NCBI GenBank assembly: GCA_003663175.1
Contig: QMZM01000040.1
Coordinates: 1-9,060, forward strand
Direction: 5' to 3'
DNA: 9,060 bases
Source: Candidatus Altarchaeales archaeon
GTDB lineage: Archaea; Altiarchaeota; Altiarchaeia; IMC4; QMZM01
Part shown: piece after piece, positions 1-5,176 of the stretch
Position numbering within the stretch: the stretch's first letter is position 1
How the letters are laid out: each line of letters begins with the position of its first letter
Notes under the pieces: model-generated
The model's database searches: none
What the model was told of the DNA's origin: nothing
The model's input: only the letters and a program-made list of their open reading frames with translations
Position numbers and translations under genes: made by a program

Positions 1-86
1 AGTTGGGACAAACCTCCTAACCAAAATAAACTCTCACCAAGCGAGGACTCCACCATAACCAGCCATCCATCCTCATTTTGGATTTT

Positions 87-118
87 GGGGTGTTCAATGT
101 TGGGCGGGGTTAGTGGGG
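87..118 (+). other. G-run cluster, possible G-quadruplex
   Basis: Four G runs (GGGG 87-90, GGG 102-104, GGGG 106-109, GGGG 115-118) lie on the plus strand with spacers of 11, 1 and 5 bases. That satisfies a relaxed G-quadruplex pattern with one long loop. Runs like this stand out in such AT-rich DNA. Whether a quadruplex forms or matters is unknown. Confidence 0.3.
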
Positions 119-208
119 AAGAAACTGTAGAAACATTGGAGCAAATGCTTCTTACTTTTAGATTTTTGAAGTGAAAAAAATCGAATAAAATTTTGACTCG
201 CTTGCACC

Positions 209-274
209 CAAATCCCTTCGGGATTTGTCCCGAGGGGTCGTTGAACATTCCTTGGGACCTTCTTAAATTGGAAG
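209..274. repeat. Three adjacent hairpins
   Basis: Hairpin 1 is a perfect 8-bp stem, 209-216 with 220-227, and loop TTC. Hairpin 2 pairs 228-235 with 250-257, 8 bp including one G-T wobble, around a 14-base loop. Hairpin 3 is a short 4-bp stem, 259-262 with 271-274. The three sit end to end, as in a structured RNA or an untranslated regulatory region. Neither strand has a convincing promoter for it, so the direction is open. Hairpin 1 alone could be a terminator stem, but no T-run follows it directly. Confidence 0.35.
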
Positions 275-536
275 AGATTGGGACATAGATCGGCAAAATT
301 AAATGAGAAACATATTCGTGTCTCTTTAGTTCGTGATTTTGGTAATTTTGCGATCGCCACACTATCGAATCGTCACTCATTGCACTGCTGTTAATCTATC
401 GCATTGATCTGCTTTTAATACCCATACAACCCCTATTCTAATGGACTCTCCTCTCGTTTTGATTGTTTTGAAACCGTTGATTTATTAATCACCAATCGTA
501 TTATTTTAAAATTTCGTAGGAATTTTGCGGCCCCCA

Positions 537-547
537 TAATATTAATA
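537..547 (+). promoter_or_regulatory. TATA-like element before the KaiC-like gene
   Basis: TAATATTAATA is centred about 28 bases before the ATG at 570. This is the archaeal TATA-to-start distance expected for a transcript beginning at or next to the start codon. The only Shine-Dalgarno-like bases (GTGGAG, 563-568) lie one base from the ATG, too close to work well, which also favours short-leader or leaderless translation. A second AT-rich block at 499-513 is an alternative. Confidence 0.35.
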
Positions 548-569
548 TCTTTGAATATTTTCGTGGAGA

Positions 570-1289
570 ATGGAAGAGAAATCAATTGTTGTGAAAACAG
601 GTATTGAGGGTTTTGATGACATTATAGGTGGCGGGTTTTCTCCGGGAACATGTATCCTACTCATAACAGCTCCGAGGATAGAAACCCATCTCTTTTGTCT
701 TGAATACATATATAGGGGAATTGTCAAAAATGAACCGGGATTGATCATAACGATGAATTATTCTCCAGAGGATTTGAAGGTGAAGGCTCTTCGGTATGGC
801 TGGATTCTTGCAAGGGGTGAAGAGAAAAGGATACTGCGATGGGTAGATGGTTATTCCCTGAATGCAAAGAAGGATGTGAAATCAACGGAAATCATAAAGA
901 GAATTGGTGGTTCAATTGCACTTTCTGATCTAACCATTGGAATGTCCGATGCTCAAAGAGCATTTCATCAGGTAAGTGAGTACTATAGATTTGTCTTTGA
1001 TTCCTTATCCACATTATTCATCTATAATGACCCGAACACCATCTATAGATTCCTCAGAGTGGTAATACCAAAACTTAGGGTGTCTGGGGGCATAGGTTTC
1101 TTCTTGCTTGGTGAGGGAATGCACGACTCTCAGATTGAGATGACTCTTCGGTATATGATGGATGGGACGATCCAGATAACCAATGACCTTGAGATAAAGA
1201 TAATGAGTCTGCCCAACCCCTCACCAATAAAGACCGCGAGGTTAATTCTTGAAAAGAGAGGGTTTATGGTCCAATATGGGAAGGAATGA
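570..1289 (+). CDS. KaiC/RAD55-like RecA-fold protein, apparently an inactive ATPase
   Basis: This 239-residue protein has the single RecA-fold domain of the archaeal KaiC/RAD55-like superfamily, whose members act in signalling and motor control. The opening (VKTGIEGFDDIIGGGF, residues 8-23) and the Walker B strand (FVFDSLS, 141-147) are typical. The phosphate loop is not: where GxPGTGKT is expected, residues 33-40 read TAPRIETH, with no Gly-Lys-Thr. The Glu-Glu pair that normally precedes SP is Asn-Tyr (NYSPEDL, 63-69). Both ATP-handling sites are therefore lost while the fold signature and length are kept, matching the group described as inactivated RecA-superfamily proteins implicated in signal transduction. 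It has no membrane segment and should be cytoplasmic. The stop TGA is one base from the preferred start of the next gene, so the two probably share a transcript. The ATG at 570 fits the family N-terminus. Partner and signal are unknown. Confidence 0.88.
   Translation: MEEKSIVVKTGIEGFDDIIGGGFSPGTCILLITAPRIETHLFCLEYIYRGIVKNEPGLIITMNYSPEDLKVKALRYGWILARGEEKRILRWVDGYSLNAKKDVKSTEIIKRIGGSIALSDLTIGMSDAQRAFHQVSEYYRFVFDSLSTLFIYNDPNTIYRFLRVVIPKLRVSGGIGFFLLGEGMHDSQIEMTLRYMMDGTIQITNDLEIKIMSLPNPSPIKTARLILEKRGFMVQYGKE
1279..1284 (+). promoter_or_regulatory. Ribosome binding site that decides the next start
   Basis: GGAAGG ends six bases before the ATG at 1291, inside the last codons of the KaiC-like gene. 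It favours 1291 over the in-frame ATGs at 1249 and 1276, which would overlap that gene and add a hydrophilic tail without a ribosome site. Confidence 0.55.
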
Positions 1290-1290
1290 A

Positions 1291-2187
1291 ATGGAGAATG
1301 GAAATGAGATTGAAGAGAGTAATAGGGAGAATAGAATCACCCTGCTGGTGCTTGGAATAATATTTTTTGTTATTGGTATTGCCGTATTTCTCTCGTTAAA
1401 TTCTGGATTCGATTCCAATTACAAGTATGAAGAAATCGTCTCCGGAGTTAATGTATATTCAAAAATACCATTTGAGGATTTTCAGAAGATTAATAGATTC
1501 TATTTAGAAAAGAACCCAGATGATGCTGGATTAATATGCAATTTCGAGATATCTGCGACATCAAATATCAATAGATTGGGCTATAAAGTAGTTATTGAGG
1601 ATGGAGAAATGGGGGTCTATATAGATAAGAATGTTGCTCATATCCGTGGCAATAATGATGGTGAAAAATTGAGGGCTTGTAGGGCATTTATCTGTTTGAA
1701 TAAGGGAATAAATTGTACCGAGAATATTGAACAGATAAGAGATCTAATAATCAGAAAGAGGGTCGCAAATGTCATTATCGGAGAAAACATATCGGGCGCT
1801 GGTTTAAGAGGTTATGGTGAGATTCTTGGCGCTCTTGGTTATTTGCAGGCATCTAATATAAGGGATTTGAATGGTGATAGAACAATAAATAAGAGTGAAA
1901 TTAAAGAAACATTAATTGTTATATTGCCATATATCCAGAATGGGAGTATCTGCAATTTACAACCAATAACAACACACTTTCAGAGATATAATCAGACAAA
2001 CATGAGTGTCGATTGCTATATTGTAACGCCATCAATAAGGCTTGTAAAATCCAAAAGGAATGCGATTAGATTCTATGATAATGACCTAATTCTTGAGGGG
2101 GATGATGAACACCTGAACATAGAGTCGATAATTGTTAGGGATGCGATAGCCCCAGAATTGATCTTGAGGATATATGACATGATATAA
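1291..2187 (+). CDS. Single-pass membrane protein with Cys-rich exterior domain and one EF-hand-like loop
   Basis: I do not recognise the family. From the preferred start the protein has 298 residues. A short acidic head (about 1-16) is followed by one membrane helix (about 17-36); the remaining 260 residues are predicted to face outward. This part has six Cys (83, 130, 135, 142, 221, 242), enough for three disulfides, and several Asn-x-Ser/Thr sites. Residues 192-203 (DLNGDRTINKSE) fit an EF-hand or dockerin-type calcium loop, with Asp, Asn, Asp, Thr, Asn and Glu at positions 1, 3, 5, 7, 9 and 12; I see only one such loop. A patch at about 117-142 (HIRGNNDGEKLRACRAFICL and on to C142) looks strongly constrained. 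The ATG follows the KaiC-like stop by one base and the ribosome site lies within that gene, so the two are probably translated together. A link between the inactive RecA protein and this surface protein is inference. The in-frame ATG at 1249 would give 312 residues. Confidence 0.85.
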   Translation: MENGNEIEESNRENRITLLVLGIIFFVIGIAVFLSLNSGFDSNYKYEEIVSGVNVYSKIPFEDFQKINRFYLEKNPDDAGLICNFEISATSNINRLGYKVVIEDGEMGVYIDKNVAHIRGNNDGEKLRACRAFICLNKGINCTENIEQIRDLIIRKRVANVIIGENISGAGLRGYGEILGALGYLQASNIRDLNGDRTINKSEIKETLIVILPYIQNGSICNLQPITTHFQRYNQTNMSVDCYIVTPSIRLVKSKRNAIRFYDNDLILEGDDEHLNIESIIVRDAIAPELILRIYDMI

Positions 2188-2225
2188 TTTTTATGATATA
2201 ATTTTAATTTAAAATTTTAATTTAA
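2179..2225. terminator. AT-rich two-way terminator between convergent genes
   Basis: The 38-bp gap between two converging genes is almost pure A/T. It has T runs on both strands and a small stem (2200-2206 with 2210-2216, loop ATT). ATGATATAATTTT occurs twice, at 2179-2191 and 2193-2205; the first copy includes the stop codon of the upstream gene. Archaeal termination relies on oligo-T tracts, so this probably stops transcription from both sides. Confidence 0.5.
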
Positions 2226-3032
2226 TCACTCAACATCCTTCTTCTTCACCAACTTCGTCGTTATCTCGAGCAGTGGATGTTGTCCATACTCTATTATCTT
2301 TATGTCATCTAATGTTATGAGACCCCTTCTTTTTGCGGAGATTTCCATCCCCAACTCCCCGTCAAAATTCTCGATCTCAATAACATGAGCCATCAATTCC
2401 TTAATTCCGAGATTATTAGCGGCAACGGCACGATGATGCCCATCAACAAGAAGATAATAATTTCTTCTCTTCACAACGATCAATGGTTCTGCAAGACCTC
2501 TCTTAATCTCATATTCCCTGCCCTGTAATTCATCCGCATACACCCTGTCTTGAGTTGGATGCAATTTATCTATGGGGACGAGATATCTCCTCACATTAAC
2601 TCTCACATTATGCTCCGATTCGATAAGATTCTTTATCATATCAACCTTTCTGGGAGTTGCCCGTTCGATATGTGAGCGAAGGATATCTGTATTTGAGATT
2701 ATACCGACTAATTTTCCATTATCATCAATAACTGGCAATTTTTTAAAGCCATATCTAAACATCAATCTTGCAGCATCATCCAAATTCAGATCGGGTCTTG
2801 CAACAATAATTTTCCTTCTCGTTATTTCTATTATTGGTTTATCCAATTTGTCAAGATTTCTCAGAAGGTCCTTTGCATTTATAATTCCAACGAGATTTCC
2901 ATTCTTTGTCACGGGCATATTCTGGTGGGTCGATTTTATAAATTCCTTTATTGCCTCCCCAACAGTGAGATTATATGGCAATGACTCAACTTCTTCTGTC
3001 ATATAATCCTTTACCTTTGGTTTGTCCGTCAT
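2226..3032 (-). CDS. CBS-CBS-ParB-like domain protein
   Basis: This is a 268-residue soluble protein. Two CBS domains occupy about residues 8-60 (DYMTEEVESLPYNLTVGEAI at the start, VGIINAKDLL near the end) and 73-122 (KKLPVID, then VGIISNTDIL). CBS pairs usually bind adenosine-type nucleotides and act as regulatory sensors. After a linker comes a ParB/sulfiredoxin-like domain (about 148-255) with the signature VDGHHRAVAA (196-205). In ParB and sulfiredoxin relatives this motif lines a nucleotide-binding or catalytic site. There is no helix-turn-helix DNA-binding domain as in true partition ParB, so it is unlikely to segregate DNA; a nucleotide-controlled enzyme or sensor is more plausible. 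Such fusions recur in archaea, mostly uncharacterised. It stands alone on this strand and converges on the membrane-protein gene. The ATG at 3030-3032 puts the CBS1 start at the normal place. A decayed PIN-like gene lies 18 bp upstream. Confidence 0.92.
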   Translation of the reverse strand: MTDKPKVKDYMTEEVESLPYNLTVGEAIKEFIKSTHQNMPVTKNGNLVGIINAKDLLRNLDKLDKPIIEITRRKIIVARPDLNLDDAARLMFRYGFKKLPVIDDNGKLVGIISNTDILRSHIERATPRKVDMIKNLIESEHNVRVNVRRYLVPIDKLHPTQDRVYADELQGREYEIKRGLAEPLIVVKRRNYYLLVDGHHRAVAANNLGIKELMAHVIEIENFDGELGMEISAKRRGLITLDDIKIIEYGQHPLLEITTKLVKKKDVE

Positions 3033-3050
3033 TTTCCCAATTTTAACATC

Positions 3051-3290
3051 TTAATAAATGGTGTTTATTGCCATGAATGCCTTGCTTTTATTTGCATATT
3101 CTATCATGTCGTTGTCATTAGTCCATATTTGGTAGATCTAACTTTATACCATACGCTAAATTCACCGTTTCATTATCAATGTCTTTGGTCTCCATCACAA
3201 CAACATTCGTATTTTCTAAGATAATGCCTAAGCAAAAAATTTAACTCAATTGAGGGTATAAAATTTAATAACGCCGCCAATATCATAAAG
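3051..3290 (-). pseudogene. Remnant of a PIN-domain (VapC-type) toxin gene
   Basis: Two frames on the minus strand give protein-like fragments joined by a frameshift. One (about 3134-3230) reads NTNVVVMETKDIDNETVNLA, then YGIKLDLPN, before a TAA. The other (about 3051-3128, stop 3051-3053) reads IWTNDNDMIEYANKSKAF, then MAINTIY. PIN nucleases have this pattern near the C-terminus: an Ala-Tyr-Gly-(Ile/Leu) helix, an Asp followed by Ala-rich sequence, then Thr-Asn-Asp-x-Asp. The Asp/Ala-rich stretch in the middle is missing, consistent with a deletion. Further upstream, about 3247-3290, a third frame gives LYDIGGVIKFY, loosely like the start of a PIN domain (D-x-x-x-x-I-K-F). The reading rests on short motifs and was done by eye. 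If right, this was the gene directly upstream of the CBS/ParB-like gene on the same strand. No antitoxin is visible. Confidence 0.42.
3245..3263 (+). promoter_or_regulatory. Palindrome next to a TATA box
   Basis: CTCAATTGAG, a perfect 10-bp palindrome (3245-3254), sits two bases before TATAAAA (3257-3263). This arrangement suits a regulator site next to an archaeal TATA box. A plus-strand transcript would start near 3285-3290, ahead of the structured segment at 3327-3427. It overlaps the likely 5' part of the decayed minus-strand gene, so it may have no present role. Confidence 0.3.
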
Positions 3291-3306
3291 AATTTGGAGG
3301 GATAGG

Positions 3307-3314
3307 TTTAAATA
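3307..3314 (+). promoter_or_regulatory. TATA box before the candidate small RNA
   Basis: TTTAAATA, preceded by the purine-rich GATAGG, predicts a start near 3335-3338. That is at the left edge of the structured segment. It lies more than 200 bases before the next protein gene, which has its own TATA box at 3520-3527, so this element is better explained by a separate transcript. Confidence 0.38.
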
Positions 3315-3326
3315 TCCTGACAAAAT

Positions 3327-3427
3327 CGAGCGTATCCAATAAATCACAGGGCTCCGAGATTAAGCCTGTGCCTCTCGAGCATCGAGCACTCTGGGGCATT
3401 CTCTAATCTTATCTATAGTGTGGCTCG
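3327..3427 (+). ncRNA. Candidate structured small RNA
   Basis: About 100 bases richer in G and C than the surroundings, with nested complementarity. An outer stem pairs CGAGC (3327-3331) with GCTCG (3423-3427). Hairpin A pairs CACAGG (3345-3350) with CCTGTG (3365-3370), extended by CT/AG after one bulged G. Hairpin B pairs CTCGA (3374-3378) with TCGAG (3382-3386). GTGC (3368-3371) could instead pair with GCAC (3386-3389). TCGAGC occurs three times (3326, 3375, 3382). The TTTAAATA box lies just upstream and no open frame covers it. GATTAAGCC slightly recalls the AGUUAAGCC of 5S rRNA, but the other 5S landmarks are absent. I cannot assign a family. Bases 3428-3514 beyond the outer stem also look non-coding and could be its 3' part. 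Confidence 0.33.
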
Positions 3428-3514
3428 CGATGATTAAAGTAATGGGAAGCTAACATACAATACCACTTCTTCTCTCTTGAGAACGAGATGGATTCCTGGA
3501 CACGCCCTGAAAAT

Positions 3515-3527
3515 CGAAAATATATTT
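3515..3527 (+). promoter_or_regulatory. BRE/TATA promoter of the coiled-coil gene and MoxR locus
   Basis: CGAAAA followed by TATATTT resembles a TFB-recognition element joined to a TATA box. Its centre is about 30 bases before the ATG at 3553, and there is no Shine-Dalgarno sequence. A nearly leaderless mRNA is predicted. The next three genes are tightly packed, so this is the likely promoter of the whole unit to 7137. Confidence 0.5.
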
Positions 3528-3552
3528 CTCTTATAATTACAAATAAATAATT

Positions 3553-4194
3553 ATGAAGAGAGATGTGAATTTTATTCTATTTGGGATATTGATATTGCTG
3601 ATAATGTCAATGGTTGGAATGGCGCTCTATAGCGATTATACTTATCATGAAATTAATGAAAAATACAGGGAGTTTAAGAAGAAATTGGATGAGGCTCAAC
3701 GCAAATTAAATGAGACAAATATGTTGCTAATTGAGCGTGAAATGGAGTTAAATGAAACTGAGAGGCAGTTAATTGACATAATAAATGAATTAAATCTATC
3801 GAAACAGAAGATATCATCCCTGGGAGAGTATTACAAAAATTTAAGGGGAAGGAATGAGGAGCTTGAGGAGGAATTAAACAAGGTAAAGGATGACCGAGAT
3901 CTATGGAAGTCAAATTATTTTGAGGTTAAGGAAGACCTGGGATTCTGTAATCAGAGCCTTAAGTTATGTAATTCTCAATTATACTCAAAGGACCTGAAGA
4001 TAGAGAAATTGAGGGTGGAGATAAACAACTTTAATTCGTATCTCGAAGAAATAAATGAGGGACTTGATAATATGACGGATTTTATCATATTCAATGTTGA
4101 GAATACGAGCCTAAGAGAGGGGTTAATTGAAGAGGTAAATTCATTAAGAAATCTAATTCAGGATATTCAGGCGAAATTAGTAACCACAATTTGA
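3553..4194 (+). CDS. Membrane-anchored coiled-coil protein, first gene of the MoxR locus
   Basis: The protein has 213 residues and belongs to no family I can name. A hydrophobic helix at about 7-27, with Lys-Arg in front, anchors it with the rest probably outside the cell. From about 30 to 170 it is charged, Leu-spaced heptad sequence (EKYREFKKKLDEAQRKL; EELEEELNKVKDD), hence a long coiled coil, probably oligomeric. Six Asn-x-Ser/Thr sites (53, 67, 81, 133, 173, 184) suit an outward, glycosylated rod. Two Cys seven residues apart (132 and 139, FCNQSLKLCNSQ) occupy equivalent heptad positions and could staple neighbouring chains. A second Leu-rich helix ends the protein. The gene follows a strong TATA box without a ribosome site and lies about 25 bp before the next gene. 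By position it is a likely partner of the MoxR/DUF58 pair, perhaps a scaffold or extracellular strut. Confidence 0.82.
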   Translation: MKRDVNFILFGILILLIMSMVGMALYSDYTYHEINEKYREFKKKLDEAQRKLNETNMLLIEREMELNETERQLIDIINELNLSKQKISSLGEYYKNLRGRNEELEEELNKVKDDRDLWKSNYFEVKEDLGFCNQSLKLCNSQLYSKDLKIEKLRVEINNFNSYLEEINEGLDNMTDFIIFNVENTSLREGLIEEVNSLRNLIQDIQAKLVTTI

Positions 4195-4219
4195 TAAAAA
4201 TTTGATTAAAAAAATAAAA

Positions 4220-5176
4220 ATGGCAAAGAAATTAAATGATTTAATACTTGAAAATCTGGATGAGGTTGTTAAATTTTCTATTAAGATTCGGATATTCAGG
4301 ATAATTCTAAATGCAATTATTGTTTCGCTTCTTTTTGCAATACTCCTTAGATTATTTGCAATTCATGCTATTATAAGCATATTCTTTGGAATTCTATATT
4401 TTATACTGAGTCTTATTTATCTGTCCCTGAGGGCATCTCTATATAGGAATGACGCAATACACCTAATTGTTGATAGATATCCATCTATGAACGAGAGACT
4501 TCAAGCTGCTTATGATAATATAAAGAAAAGTAACATAATCGTGGATTCGCTGAGGTCAGATGTATTAAAGAGATTCAAGAAGATGTATTGCTCTTCATTC
4601 CTTGATATGGGGCCGATAATCACAAGGGTGTTTTTATCGGTGATATTAATCTTTATTCTTTTGTCGATAAATTTCATACACTTTGAGGGTTTTGCTGCGA
4701 ATTCCATACCCCACGGCGAGAATATATTGGGTGATATAATAAATTCCATAGGATTTGGAAACAAGAGAATAGATAACACTCGTAACATTGAGGAATTTGT
4801 TAGCGAGAACTTCACAACGAGGGAAAGAATAGAGGAGGACAGCATAGGTGGTGAGAGTGGGGGTCAATTACCTGGAATAAGTGAGGGTCCAATCCCCGGC
4901 ATGGGAGGGGGAGTTGGTTATGAGGAGAATCCAGATATATTTGGTGAACCATCATCGGCAAGAATTCACGGCGATAATATAAACATGGAGATTCATCCGG
5001 AGTATGGAGGTGAGATTGAAATTGAGGATGTGGAGGTGGAGAAAAGAAAACTAAATAGATTTGAGGAAAGATTAATGGGAAAATCTGCGGAAATTCCCGA
5101 ACAAGAACCACCTGAATACAGTGAGATCATTAGAAAATATTTTCAATCATTACAAAATATATTAAAGGAAAAATGA
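4220..5176 (+). CDS. Three-helix membrane protein of the MoxR/DUF58 locus
   Basis: From ATG 4220 the protein has 318 residues; an in-frame TTG at 4202 would add six. Neither start has a ribosome site, so I prefer the ATG. Membrane helices lie at about residues 26-47, 48-71 and 133-153, leaving a cytoplasmic segment (72-132) containing DRYPSMNERLQAAYDN and an outward C-terminal half. That segment resembles the part following the first helices in MoxR-linked membrane proteins (DUF4175-like, or the haloarchaeal DUF7502-like group). The outer half has a Gly/Pro-rich stretch (about 208-246), an acidic stretch, and ends in PPEYSEIIRKYFQSLQ. The PxxYxxxxxxYF ending is common near the C-terminus of proteins encoded beside moxR. 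Its stop overlaps the MoxR start as ATGA, so the two are translationally coupled. It is the best candidate for the membrane client or partner of MoxR and DUF58. The family assignment is tentative. Confidence 0.82.
   Translation: MAKKLNDLILENLDEVVKFSIKIRIFRIILNAIIVSLLFAILLRLFAIHAIISIFFGILYFILSLIYLSLRASLYRNDAIHLIVDRYPSMNERLQAAYDNIKKSNIIVDSLRSDVLKRFKKMYCSSFLDMGPIITRVFLSVILIFILLSINFIHFEGFAANSIPHGENILGDIINSIGFGNKRIDNTRNIEEFVSENFTTRERIEEDSIGGESGGQLPGISEGPIPGMGGGVGYEENPDIFGEPSSARIHGDNINMEIHPEYGGEIEIEDVEVEKRKLNRFEERLMGKSAEIPEQEPPEYSEIIRKYFQSLQNILKEK

Larger units (their letters stand above)
1..569. other. Long non-coding stretch upstream of the KaiC-like gene
   Basis: I find no believable gene here. 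The only open frame of any length (94-360, minus strand, GTG start) has a low-complexity Phe/Lys/Ser/Gln-rich translation resembling no family I know, and no ribosome site. What is visible is a cluster of G runs (87-118), three adjacent hairpins (209-274), a perfect GCGATCGC palindrome (350-357), and AT-rich promoter-like sequence just before the next gene. The texture, with G-rich patches and CCCTTCGGG, differs from the uniformly AT-rich genes downstream. It could be an intergenic region with an RNA gene, decayed DNA, or the edge of a transferred segment. The left end of the window cuts it, so its full extent is unknown. Confidence 0.5.

Noticed and set aside
94..360. 88-codon open frame on the minus strand
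   Set aside because: GTG start, no ribosome site, low-complexity translation, and it runs through the hairpin cluster; no family resemblance.
570..1289. Archaellum protein ArlH
   Set aside because: The phosphate loop is lost and none of the neighbouring archaellum genes is present.
2572..3006. 144-codon plus-strand frame
   Set aside because: Lies entirely antisense to the well-supported CBS/ParB-like gene and reads as its mirror image in hydrophobic residues.
2226..3032. Chromosome or plasmid partition ParB, implying a replicon origin nearby
   Set aside because: The protein has CBS domains and no helix-turn-helix; no ParA gene or clustered parS-like sites are visible.
3340..3427. Degenerate 5S rRNA
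   Set aside because: Only GATTAAGCC recalls the 5S AGUUAAGCC region. The conserved CCGAAC loop and long terminal stem are missing.
3427..3510. C/D-box RNA
   Set aside because: GCGATGA (3427-3433) is one base off box C and CTGA (3507-3510) matches box D, but the spacing is too long for a typical archaeal C/D RNA and no flanking stem is seen.
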